A DNA stretch of 5,807 nt from CAYGVT01 sp964353355. GTDB lineage: Archaea > Thermoplasmatota > DTKX01 > GCA-020343715. The position numbers were made by a program, and so were the translations under genes. Below the pieces are notes generated by a model. The model did not search any database and was not told the origin of the DNA. It saw only the letters and a list, made by a program, of their open reading frames with translations. Positions 1-5,745 of this stretch are shown here, one piece after another. The DNA is taken from NCBI GenBank assembly GCA_964353355.1, contig CAYGVT010000018.1, forward strand, positions 1-5,807. Direction: 5' to 3'. The first letter of the stretch is position 1, and each line of letters starts with the position of its first letter.

Positions 1-173
1 CTCCAGGCCGTCGCTGTACAGTCCTTGAGCATGCCCTTTGCTATGTCATCTATCTCCATATCGATCGCCTCATATGCGTCCTTGATGCTGGTCCTTCGCT
101 CCATCCCACGGTCCTCAATCAGGTCAGCCTCCCTCAGAAGCCAAGGGCCGACCGTGTAGGATTCCCCTACCAC
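1..173 (-). CDS. Partial unrecognised protein, C-terminal part beyond left edge
   Basis: Reading the minus strand from about 173 down to 1 gives an open, soluble, charged frame. Pieces such as GESYTVGPWLLREADLIEDR and TSIKDAYEAIDMEIDDIAKG look like genuine helical protein, with acidic and basic residues alternating around hydrophobic ones. The frame is still open at base 1, so the 3' end is outside the window. The only start upstream of the first internal Met codon (GGG ATG GAG) is GTG at 173-171. An in-frame TAA lies at 186-188, and there is no clear Shine-Dalgarno before the GTG. The gene therefore either starts at this GTG or is a 5'-truncated remnant whose true N-terminus has been lost. 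I do not recognise a family. A PhoU-like or other helical regulator crossed my mind, but no diagnostic motif supports it. The upstream neighbour is about 770 bases of non-coding, repeat-bearing DNA. Confidence 0.45.
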   Translation of the reverse strand, partial: MVGESYTVGPWLLREADLIEDRGMERRTSIKDAYEAIDMEIDDIAKGMLKDCTATAW

Positions 174-537
174 TGCTTTGTCGCATTAGATCAGATGGGT
201 CTTCCTTCCGAGAGAACCGACCACCCAACATAGATACCGTACTCCTCAATTCCTAACACTGTTCAGATCATGAAAGAGGTCAGCCATGGATTTCTAATGC
301 AACTCCAATTTTTTGAGAAATCAAGATTGGAATATCTCGAAATATATCCTTGTGATCCATCTAGGCCACCCGGGAACATCAGAGCCTCCTTCTTCCCACC
401 TAGCAGAAGATTAGCCCGCGCCCTATTTCTCCTTTTCCCAATCACTCGCCATACGCCTCCTTGCCTTACTGGCCGTCGCCCAGCCACCCCCGTCGCCACC
501 CCGCCTCCCGTGCATCGACCCGGTCCCCCCACCGCCG

Positions 538-607
538 CCCCCCCCCCTCGCCGCCTCCCCGCGCCCCACCCCGGCGACCCCCACTGGACCTGGATAGGTG
601 TGCGACG
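538..607 (+). repeat. Dispersed C-rich repeat, copy 1
   Basis: A run of ten C (538-547) is followed by TCGCC, more C-rich sequence, and a core at 568-587 (ACCCCGGCG, R, CCCCCA, Y, TGG). A second copy lies at 5746-5807 in the same orientation. Aligned without gaps, 568-607 and 5768-5807 agree at 31 of 40 positions by hand count, and both end in GCGACG. The first part also aligns, allowing small length changes in the C runs. The match includes non-homopolymer core positions, so C-richness alone does not explain it. The true ends are unknown because copy 2 is cut by the window edge. Confidence 0.7.
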
Positions 608-706
608 GCGCTCATGGCGCGTCCATGGGTGTGGCCCTATCCTGGCAAGGCCGGCGCGCTTATGCGCGCCGGCCGCGCCAGCGTCGTCGTCGATGGAACG
701 TTCGAC
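589..706. other. Cluster of inverted repeats, possible structured element
   Basis: Several inverted repeats lie in a row. CCTGGATAGG (589-598) pairs with CCTATCCTGG (636-645) at 9 of 10 positions. Nested inside is CATGG (613-617), which pairs with CCATG (623-627). Next comes the perfect 11-bp stem at 649-674, and then GTCGA (689-693) with TCGAC (702-706). The series starts within the dispersed repeat. It could be a structured RNA, a site for a recombinase or a cruciform-forming element. It is not followed by a T run on either strand, so an intrinsic terminator is unlikely. A short frame, ATG 614 to TAG 739 (41 residues), crosses it and has some coding-like third positions, but half of it is dictated by the palindrome. 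Confidence 0.4.
649..674. repeat. Perfect 11-bp inverted repeat with 4-base loop
   Basis: GGCCGGCGCGC at 649-659 is the exact reverse complement of GCGCGCCGGCC at 664-674, separated by TTAT. All eleven pairs are G-C. Such a stem would be very stable as RNA or as a cruciform. It lies about 315 bases before the AbrB start, well upstream of its TATA box, so it is not in the operon's leader. Confidence 0.8.
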
Positions 707-951
707 CCGTTCAACACCCCCTTCCCTTCTCATGTATAGTAGGGCTCAAGCCCTTCTCCTCCCTCGCCGCCCCCGCAGCCCGCTCCAACGTCGACCCCGC
801 ACCTACCCCCGACGGACCCGGGCGGACCCCGCTCACCGTCCACGAACGGCTCTACGCACCGCCCGGCTCCCACCGACCTCCCCATCCGCCCGCGCTCCCC
901 CACATTCGGTGCCCTGGCTCGGGCCACAGTCGCCCACCCCCAGCGCCGTGC

Positions 952-965
952 TATAAATATATAAG
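952..965 (+). promoter_or_regulatory. Archaeal TATA box of the AbrB operon
   Basis: TATAAATATATAAG stands out as an AT-only island between C-rich DNA and the gene. Its centre is about 25-30 bases from bases 983-990, so the expected archaeal transcription start falls at or just before the ATG at 990. There is no room for a Shine-Dalgarno and none is visible, so the mRNA is probably leaderless or has only a few leader bases. This is the clearest archaeal signature in the window. Confidence 0.75.
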
Positions 966-970
966 CACCC

Positions 971-988
971 ATGTACATACTAATGTAT
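971..988. promoter_or_regulatory. Possible operator between TATA box and AbrB start
   Basis: The short spacer between promoter and start contains the perfect 8-base palindrome ATGTACAT (971-978) and an overlapping inverted repeat, ATAC-TAAT-GTAT (977-988). AbrB-type proteins commonly bind AT-rich, loosely palindromic DNA near their own promoters, so an autoregulatory site is reasonable. A protein bound here would block the transcription start. The role is inferred; only the symmetry is seen. Confidence 0.3.
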
Positions 989-989
989 C

Positions 990-1169
990 ATGTCGAACCG
1001 CGTCCGCGTCCAACAGCACCCGCAAGGCATGCTCTTCGTCTCCATCCCCCGGGCGCTCGCGCAGGCCCTGGGGATAGCCAAGGGCGAGACCCTGGAATGG
1101 AAGCTCGAGAACGGCGAGCTCGTCCTCAAGCGCTCGCGCGAGAGGAAGCCCGCCAGGCGCCAGAAGTAG
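990..1169 (+). CDS. AbrB/MazE/SpoVT-type DNA-binding protein, 59 residues
   Basis: This small gene encodes MSNRVRVQQHPQGMLFVSIP..., followed by RALAQALGIAKGETLEWKLE and NGELVLKR, with a very basic tail (ERKPARRQK). The pattern is the swapped-hairpin SpoVT-AbrB fold: two short beta strands, the V-x-I-P-x-x-(L/I)-A-x-x-L-G-(I/L)-x-K-G-x loop and helix (about residues 17-34), then two strands ending in LVLKR. Family members dimerise and bind AT-rich operator DNA as regulators or as antitoxins. The start is the ATG about 25-30 bases after the TATA box. An ATG at 971 or 983 would be in a different frame and would lose the motif. Codon third positions are almost all G or C through to TAG, and no other frame shows this in the overlap. 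It opens a three-gene unit and ends exactly where the next frame becomes coding-like. No PIN or MazF toxin follows, so a regulatory role is favoured over a toxin-antitoxin one. Confidence 0.85.
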   Translation: MSNRVRVQQHPQGMLFVSIPRALAQALGIAKGETLEWKLENGELVLKRSRERKPARRQK

Positions 1170-1711
1170 ACATCGAATGGCCCGTCGACGACCAGCCCTC
1201 CAGCCTGACCCCTGGCAAGGCTCCTCATCCCGTCCCCACCGACTGGCCCCTCGCCGTGCCGGTGGCGGTGGCCGTCGCCACCGCCGCCGCTCTGGCCCTG
1301 TTCCCTGGCCCCCTCGACGGGCCCCTATGCACCGCCCTCGACCTCGCCACCGCCACCCTGGCGGCTGCGGTGGCCTGGACCGCCTTGGCCATGGTCCGGG
1401 AGGAGGAGCGGCTCAACGCCAGGGGCGAGACGCTCGTGCCGAGGAGGTGGAGGCATGACAGGCGCGCCACCCTCCTGGGGACCGCCAGGGTCCTCGCGGA
1501 GGCCATCGAGGGCCTCGAGGGCGGCGAGGACGTCGGGGACGTCCTGGGAGCCCTCCGGGAGGGCACGCGGCGCGGGGACGCACTTCCGGAGGGAAGGGCG
1601 CGGCTCTGCTACGACATCGCCCTCGACGCGCTCGGGGAGGGCAGGTGGGACGAGGCGGCGCTTTGGTTGGGGGCGGCAAGGAAAGAGGTTCTTAGGGAGA
1701 TGAGGAGATGA
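1097..1711 (+). CDS. Two-TM membrane protein with C-terminal helical domain; start uncertain
   Basis: I do not recognise a family. Taking the only in-frame ATG (1097) gives 204 residues. There is an acidic, Pro-rich linker (DIEWPVDDQPSSLT, about residues 25-38). Two hydrophobic helices follow (about 50-69, WPLAVPVAVAVATAAALALF, and 77-100, ending in AWTALAMV), then a charged, Ala-rich cytosolic-looking helical domain (101-204) with EAIEGLEGGEDVGDVLGALR and DALGEGRWDEAALWLGAARK. The ATG at 1097 would overlap the AbrB gene by 73 bases. Within that overlap, third positions in this frame are mixed A/T, while the AbrB frame is nearly all G/C. Coding character in this frame begins right after the AbrB stop, and the only other start is GTG at 1256, inside TM1. 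So either translation is coupled to AbrB, or one base was lost or gained and the real product is an AbrB domain fused to this membrane part. The frame is certainly coding beyond 1170; the N-terminus is not settled. Confidence 0.65.
   Translation: MEARERRARPQALAREEARQAPEVDIEWPVDDQPSSLTPGKAPHPVPTDWPLAVPVAVAVATAAALALFPGPLDGPLCTALDLATATLAAAVAWTALAMVREEERLNARGETLVPRRWRHDRRATLLGTARVLAEAIEGLEGGEDVGDVLGALREGTRRGDALPEGRARLCYDIALDALGEGRWDEAALWLGAARKEVLREMRR
1695..1699 (+). promoter_or_regulatory. Shine-Dalgarno for the third operon gene
   Basis: GGGAG lies eight bases before the ATG at 1708, inside the end of the preceding gene. With the ATGA overlap it indicates coupled translation of the second and third genes. 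A second GAGGAG directly abuts the ATG and is too close to serve. Confidence 0.55.
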
Positions 1712-2040
1712 ACGCGATAGCAGGGACAGAGGTAGTGCGCGAGGTTGCGAACGAGGCAGTGGAGCCGGTGCCGCCGGCGGTGCCAGGCGTGTTCGTGGTC
1801 CGGCTGGGCGAAGGGTGGGGCCGCGAACTCCACGAGCTCGCCAACGCCTTGGCCGTGTGGAGGGACGGGGATGCGGTGGAGGTGCTCCTTTCCGCCCTTG
1901 AGTTTGTCGAAATCGAGGCCGAGGGGGTCGAGGCATCCCTGGTAGAGGGGATGCGAAGGTTGCGCGGGGCGGTCATGGCCGCTGGCATCGAGGCGGCGGG
2001 GGTGGGGCGCGGGGGGTTCATAAAATGTAATCGCGTTTAA
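1708..2040 (+). CDS. Small acidic helical protein of unknown function, 110 residues
   Basis: The family is not recognised. The protein has no signal peptide or membrane segment. After an N-terminal Val/Pro-rich part (AVEPVPPAVPGVFVVRLGEG, about residues 17-36) it is almost entirely helical and acidic: ELHELANALAVWRDGDAVEV, then LLSALEFVEIEAEGVEASLV and a basic-hydrophobic helix (GMRRLRGAVMAAGIEAAGVG). It starts at an ATG overlapping the previous stop as ATGA, with GGGAG eight bases upstream, so it is co-transcribed and probably translationally coupled. The stretch LANALAVWRDGDAVEVLLSALE resembles LAEAIEGLEGGEDVGDVLGALR in the preceding protein, hinting at a shared or paired helical module. 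The last few codons (FIKCNRV) are AT-richer than the rest. The gene ends 19 bases from the stop of the convergent surface-protein gene. Third-position GC supports this frame over the opposite-strand alternatives. Confidence 0.75.
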   Translation: MNAIAGTEVVREVANEAVEPVPPAVPGVFVVRLGEGWGRELHELANALAVWRDGDAVEVLLSALEFVEIEAEGVEASLVEGMRRLRGAVMAAGIEAAGVGRGGFIKCNRV

Positions 2041-2059
2041 ACCAATATGATATTATAGA

Positions 2060-5000
2060 TTATGTTCGTGTTCCTCTCATTTTTCTATATCTGTGATAGA
2101 GCAACACAACAACCAGGACAAGAATGATCACCAGCAGGAGGAAGGCGAGAAGGAAGGTATCCGGGCGGGGACTGGGACGCTCGATGGCCTGGACCGTCCA
2201 CGCCCTTGACACCGAATGGTTGTGTCCGTCAGTCACCACCACCTTTATTGAAAGGTCTCCAGTCCTGTTGACAAGGTGCTCAGCGTCTAGGCCGGAGCCC
2301 GCGATTTCCATCCCGTCTACGTACCACCGTACATCGAGCGGATCACTATCCGGGTCACTGGCCTCAATGGCAAGGGACAACCTATCCCCCTTGAACACCA
2401 CATCCTCTTCCTCAGGGAGGACATCCGATATCTCGGGCCTGCCGTTCATCCATACGCGGTGAGGTCCCGATACGTGGAAGCCGTTGCCCGCCCTGTCCAT
2501 CGCCCGCCAGAAGACATAGTTCTCGCACCCCTCCGGCATCTCTGTCATGAAGACGCACTCGAGGACGTCCCCAAGGGCCGTCACGTTAGATATAGCGGTC
2601 CATGTTAGCGCCATCGGATTTACGTCCGCATCGCCCAAGGAAATGGCGACCGAGACCGTTGAGGGGTCCACCTTCGAGAGCGGGTCGACGATATGGGCCT
2701 CGAGCTCGACGAGCGGACCATCCCGCACCTGCGTCGGCCCCGGCCGCACATCGGTTATCAAGGGCGGTTGGGTATCCACCAGCACTTGTTGAGGTGAGGA
2801 GACAAGCATATGTCCAGCCAGGTCGGACGCCCGCCACATCACCCAATTGTCAGGCCCCTCCGCGAGGCTCATGACCTCCTCGAGCCGGACCGTTCGATTC
2901 GATTTATACATGGAAGTCCGCATCCATGGTCCGAACCCCCCGAGGCCGGATGTCGAGACCGAGTAGTTCACGGAGGACCCGTCGATAAGGGACCCGCCGA
3001 CCTCCACGGCCTCGATGCTGACCTTGGGCGTCGTTGTAGTGACCCAGAAGATAGGGAGGGGGTTGCGGAACGTCAGGTTGCCGGTATCCATATGCAGGAG
3101 GAACGGACCGTAGGTGGCGACGTTCCCCGCGAGGTCCTCCACACGCCATGAGAGAGTGCTGATCCCATCCGGTAGGTCCAGCCAGGTCCTCACGACGAGC
3201 CGCGGTGGGTCAAGACCGATGGACATGGGGGATGTCCAATCCTCTGCCGGTGTAGAACCTGGGAGTATGAGCTGATAGCGGACAGAGCCAGCATCCGGTC
3301 CAGAGCCGTTCCCGTCCTCGACAACGAGACCCACCACGAGCCTCTCCACGCCGAACCACTCGTCGCCAGGGAAGACATCGGTCGCTCGAGGCGGCGTCCC
3401 GTCCACCCCGAGCAAGAACTCTTTGCTCCCGTATCCTACTGCTCCCGCCACCTCAGGCGCTGGAGAGGCTCGCAGAACCAGGCTCTCGACGTCGAAACCT
3501 GGGGCCTCGAGCTTGAGGACGATTGCACCATCGATGGTCATGAGAATCCTCCACTGCCTGCCCTCAGAATCCTTGACCAAGACCTGACCGGCCTCAACCG
3601 GCGGTACCAGGGCATCGGTGCCGCGATACACCAGCCGCAAACCCGTAAGTTCGAGCTTCTCCTGCGGGAAGCACCAACCATGAGGGGGTATGGCTCCATG
3701 AACCTCCCCGACGAGTTCCGGGTCGCCGATGAGGACCACGCCATGCTCGACCCTGAGAACCTCTGGAAGGAAAAACTGCTTGATACCTGGCCTCCGCGTG
3801 TGTACATCGATGAAAATAGAGAGATTGTCAACAGGTTCGAATGACCAGTTGAAAGACAATGAGAGAATTATTCTATAAATTCCATCCTTTAGTAGTATAT
3901 CACTTTCATGCAGGATTATGGAATAAGTGATTAGGTCGGTATGCACCGTCGCATTGGGAACATCCGCGATGAATCTCCCTCGTACATCATCAGGATCAAT
4001 GATAATTTCGATGGACGCAATCTCCGAACGGGATGTGACATTCCCAATGTCGATGGTCAGATTCATTGGGTCGTTGAGACCTGCGTAGAACACAGCAGGC
4101 TCTCCGTCAGGGGTCATAATCTTAGCCGTGAACTCTTGCCGGAATAGGCTATCCCAAGCAGTCACCCATGTACCATTGTCTACCGGGGTCACTCGACAAA
4201 TCTCAGCGTATCCATCGAGATCAAGATCGACAACCACTAAACCAGAGTTCCAGCGCCATGCACCTCCCAATCGGGTGATTCCTTTGAGATTATCACCGTG
4301 GAGGATGGAGATTGAAGTGATGACATCATCATGTCCATCACCGTCCATGTCAGCAAGACATACGGGCGGTTGTTTGAGCCCTCGTAGCTCGGTCATATGA
4401 CCAGTGGGGCCATCGAACAGCGCAACGACATTATCGAAGAGACCAGATGTGGCAATTATCGACGGTGTTGTCGAATTATTGAAAAAGCCGCACGCGAATG
4501 ATTTATAGAATCTCGAACCGGCCTCCTCGCCATTGAATGACCACAGGACGGAATCATTTATCCCTTTGATTGCCACAACTCTATCATCATCGATTATGGT
4601 CTCGAGTATGCCATCGCCATCGATGTCAGCAAGCAATACCTGGCTACTCGCCCATCCCCGTGAGTGATATCTGCCAAGAATCTCTCCGGTTGCTGCATCC
4701 AGATAATAAACGTATGGCGAAGGCGGACCACCTGTCGAACCCCATTCGATGTAGCCTGTATCGAATACGCAGGCAAGGCTACCATTACCGTAGATGTCAC
4801 CTATGGCCGCCGATGTATTGGACATATGATATCCAGTCGGATATTCCCATGCGATATCCCCCTCGGGGGTGATGCAGTACATCGTCCCGTTGTAGGCACC
4901 GATGAATATCTCGGGACGTTTATCCCCGACAACATCGGCCAAGGTGGCAGAGCAATCCATCCCCGAACCGATGACAATTGTCCACTCTACCTTTTGACTG

Positions 5001-5539
5001 TACCATTCGATGCATTTGATTTCACCATCCACTGTTCCGAATACCAGTTCAGTTATACCATCCAAATCGAAATCGGATGCCACCGGCGTGGAACGAAGAG
5101 CCCGGTTCGATACCTTCATCGCGCCCAATACCTCGCCCGTGCTGGTAGACAATACTAAGATGTTGCCGCTCTTGGTTCCGAAGATAATCTCAGGATAGGA
5201 ATCTCCGGTCACATCGGATGCAATGATACCTGATGCAATTACCTCATCATCGATTGTCCCGTTCCATACCTCGGAAATGTCATTGAAATCAAACTCGCCA
5301 TGGATATATGCACGCCTGGTGTTATTCGAATCATAGCCCCATTGAGGCCATGATGATGTAATCTCAGCTTGGGCATCCGAGCATACAATGAGCAATATAC
5401 TGGGGATACAGAGTGCGATAATGAATATCGAGAGCCAGGCGCGTTCCTCGCTACATAGAGATACATGGATGCTAATCCATCTCCTTTCAGAGCATTTCGA
5501 AAAATCCCTTTTCGCGCCATTGCCATTATAAGGTGGCAT
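2060..5539 (-). CDS. Large secreted surface protein: FG-GAP/PQQ-type propeller, Ig-like repeats, C-terminal membrane anchor
   Basis: The product is 1159 residues. The start is ATG at 5539, with AGGAGGA ending four bases upstream; the TTG one codon earlier would sit too close to that site. A signal segment at about residues 35-53 ends in AQA (cleavage expected after residue 58) and is preceded by an unusually long basic N-region. The mature protein opens with WPQWGYDSNNTRRA, like the WP...D...TG lead-in of secreted beta-propellers. Residues 95-470 are propeller blades with Ca-binding DxDxDG loops at 156-161, 305-310, 397-402 and 438-443, plus degenerate ones. Residues 474-590 look like a beta-sandwich. 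Ig-like modules follow, with WRxxDxAG repeated at 798-805, 902-909 and 1011-1018 and VDxTPP-type linkers. A PKD/cadherin-like domain (1034-1119) holds EASDPDSDPLDVRWYVDG. One TM helix (about 1129-1147) and a basic tail (YHRYRKMRGTRT) anchor it, so the bulk faces outside. Many NxS/T sequons suggest glycosylation. The role is probably adhesion or cell-envelope structure; the ligand is unknown. Codon GC changes sharply near 3810. Confidence 0.9.
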   Translation of the reverse strand: MPPYNGNGAKRDFSKCSERRWISIHVSLCSEERAWLSIFIIALCIPSILLIVCSDAQAEITSSWPQWGYDSNNTRRAYIHGEFDFNDISEVWNGTIDDEVIASGIIASDVTGDSYPEIIFGTKSGNILVLSTSTGEVLGAMKVSNRALRSTPVASDFDLDGITELVFGTVDGEIKCIEWYSQKVEWTIVIGSGMDCSATLADVVGDKRPEIFIGAYNGTMYCITPEGDIAWEYPTGYHMSNTSAAIGDIYGNGSLACVFDTGYIEWGSTGGPPSPYVYYLDAATGEILGRYHSRGWASSQVLLADIDGDGILETIIDDDRVVAIKGINDSVLWSFNGEEAGSRFYKSFACGFFNNSTTPSIIATSGLFDNVVALFDGPTGHMTELRGLKQPPVCLADMDGDGHDDVITSISILHGDNLKGITRLGGAWRWNSGLVVVDLDLDGYAEICRVTPVDNGTWVTAWDSLFRQEFTAKIMTPDGEPAVFYAGLNDPMNLTIDIGNVTSRSEIASIEIIIDPDDVRGRFIADVPNATVHTDLITYSIILHESDILLKDGIYRIILSLSFNWSFEPVDNLSIFIDVHTRRPGIKQFFLPEVLRVEHGVVLIGDPELVGEVHGAIPPHGWCFPQEKLELTGLRLVYRGTDALVPPVEAGQVLVKDSEGRQWRILMTIDGAIVLKLEAPGFDVESLVLRASPAPEVAGAVGYGSKEFLLGVDGTPPRATDVFPGDEWFGVERLVVGLVVEDGNGSGPDAGSVRYQLILPGSTPAEDWTSPMSIGLDPPRLVVRTWLDLPDGISTLSWRVEDLAGNVATYGPFLLHMDTGNLTFRNPLPIFWVTTTTPKVSIEAVEVGGSLIDGSSVNYSVSTSGLGGFGPWMRTSMYKSNRTVRLEEVMSLAEGPDNWVMWRASDLAGHMLVSSPQQVLVDTQPPLITDVRPGPTQVRDGPLVELEAHIVDPLSKVDPSTVSVAISLGDADVNPMALTWTAISNVTALGDVLECVFMTEMPEGCENYVFWRAMDRAGNGFHVSGPHRVWMNGRPEISDVLPEEEDVVFKGDRLSLAIEASDPDSDPLDVRWYVDGMEIAGSGLDAEHLVNRTGDLSIKVVVTDGHNHSVSRAWTVQAIERPSPRPDTFLLAFLLLVIILVLVVVLLYHRYRKMRGTRT
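2077..2087 (+). terminator. Possible T-rich terminator for the AbrB operon
   Basis: About 40 bases past the last operon stop the + strand reads CTCATTTTTCT, with five consecutive T (2080-2084). Archaeal transcription can end at short T-rich tracts without a hairpin. No stem precedes it. It lies inside the 3' end of the convergent gene, which the close tail-to-tail packing would force. This is a weak call. Confidence 0.25.
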
Positions 5540-5639
5540 CAATTCCTCCTATTTTCACCTCATCGACGATTGTCGCTGGGCCTATATCTTCCTTTCTGGG
5601 AGGGCTATCGATAAACCGCTCCAATATCCCTTCTTGCAT
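5526..5639 (-). CDS. Possible 37-residue small ORF overlapping the surface-protein start
   Basis: The frame begins MQEGILERFIDSPPRKEDIG and continues PATIVDEVKIGGIDATL. It has a balanced, protein-like composition, unlike the Gly/Trp-rich frame that extends upstream into the C-rich repeats. Its stop lies 14 bases past the ATG of the surface-protein gene, and the Shine-Dalgarno of that gene lies within its GGA GGA codons, so translational coupling is possible. No Shine-Dalgarno precedes its own ATG. It could also be the C-terminal end of a gene interrupted by the repeat DNA, or chance. It resembles no family I know. Confidence 0.3.
   Translation of the reverse strand: MQEGILERFIDSPPRKEDIGPATIVDEVKIGGIDATL
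5544..5550 (-). promoter_or_regulatory. Strong Shine-Dalgarno of the surface-protein gene
   Basis: On the minus strand AGGAGGA precedes ATTGATG. It sets the start at ATG 5539 rather than the TTG at 5542. It differs from the leaderless AbrB start, so the two transcripts use different initiation modes. Confidence 0.75.
5581..5596 (-). promoter_or_regulatory. Possible promoter of the surface-protein gene
   Basis: The minus strand reads GAAAGGAAG followed by ATATAGG. A purine-rich BRE-like stretch before an AT box is the archaeal arrangement. The predicted transcription start, about 25 bases on, would fall near 5555-5560. That leaves a short leader holding the Shine-Dalgarno. The box is weaker than that of the AbrB operon. 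If it is used, the small ORF at 5526-5639 would not be transcribed from its start. Confidence 0.35.
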
Positions 5640-5688
5640 GCAGCTAGTGGCAGACCATAGCAGAAGCACATGAACATCATGCTCATCG

Positions 5689-5745
5689 CCCCCCCCGCGC
5701 CACGCCCCTCCGCCCCACCCCCCCCGCGCCACATCCCTCCGCCCA
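5689..5745 (+). repeat. C8-containing tandem repeat, two near-identical units
   Basis: Eight C (5689-5696) and GCGCCACGCCCCTCCGCCCCA are followed by a second unit of eight C (5718-5725) and GCGCCACATCCCTCCGCCCA. The unit spacing is about 29 bases, and a third, degenerate unit begins at 5746 where the dispersed repeat starts. The minus strand carries the matching G8 runs. There are only two clear units and no spacers, so this is not a CRISPR array. Confidence 0.65.

Larger units (their letters stand above)
186..951. other. Long non-coding region, C-rich on + strand
   Basis: No convincing gene was found here. Bases 190-300 are unremarkable. Bases 300-350 form an AT-rich island with a run of six T and an imperfect palindrome around CTCGAA. 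From about 380 to 950 the + strand is dominated by C, with repeated CCCC runs and few G runs, so the minus strand is G-rich and could form G-quadruplexes. Long open frames on both strands here encode low-complexity Pro/Arg or Gly/Arg protein and are consequences of the composition. The tract contains a dispersed repeat (538-607), several inverted repeats (589-706), a small palindrome at 742-753 and, at its right end, the TATA box of the AbrB operon. It may be a structured RNA, a recombination substrate or a remnant of a mobile element. The sequence alone does not decide. Confidence 0.6.

Noticed and set aside
649..674. Intrinsic terminator at the perfect hairpin
   Set aside because: No T run follows on either strand, and no gene ends just before it.
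263..733. Long minus-strand open frame of 156 codons
   Set aside because: It is Gly/Arg-rich and the complement of the same C-rich tract. Other frames are equally open there.
270..956. Long + strand open frame of 228 codons
   Set aside because: It is Pro/Arg-rich low complexity forced by C-rich DNA, with no domain and no translation signal. It ends at the TATA box.
730..978. Minus-strand frame crossing the TATA box
   Set aside because: Glycine-rich low complexity. It runs through the promoter of the AbrB operon and has no motif.
971..1711. A single 246-residue protein starting at ATG 971
   Set aside because: Its first part reads the AbrB gene in the wrong frame, giving Pro/Arg-rich nonsense. 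The AbrB motif is clear in the other frame.
990..1711. MazEF or VapBC toxin-antitoxin pair
   Set aside because: The AbrB fold fits an antitoxin, but the next gene has two TM helices and no PIN acidic residues or MazF-like barrel.
1325..1936. Minus-strand frame of 203 codons opposite the operon
   Set aside because: Pro/Arg-rich shadow of GC-rich genes. The + strand frames have the coherent third-position bias, TM segments and the ATGA overlap.
5370..5440. Lipoprotein signal in the surface protein
   Set aside because: The residues before the cysteine (LLIVC) lack the small residue required at -1, and AQA just after fits ordinary signal peptidase cleavage.
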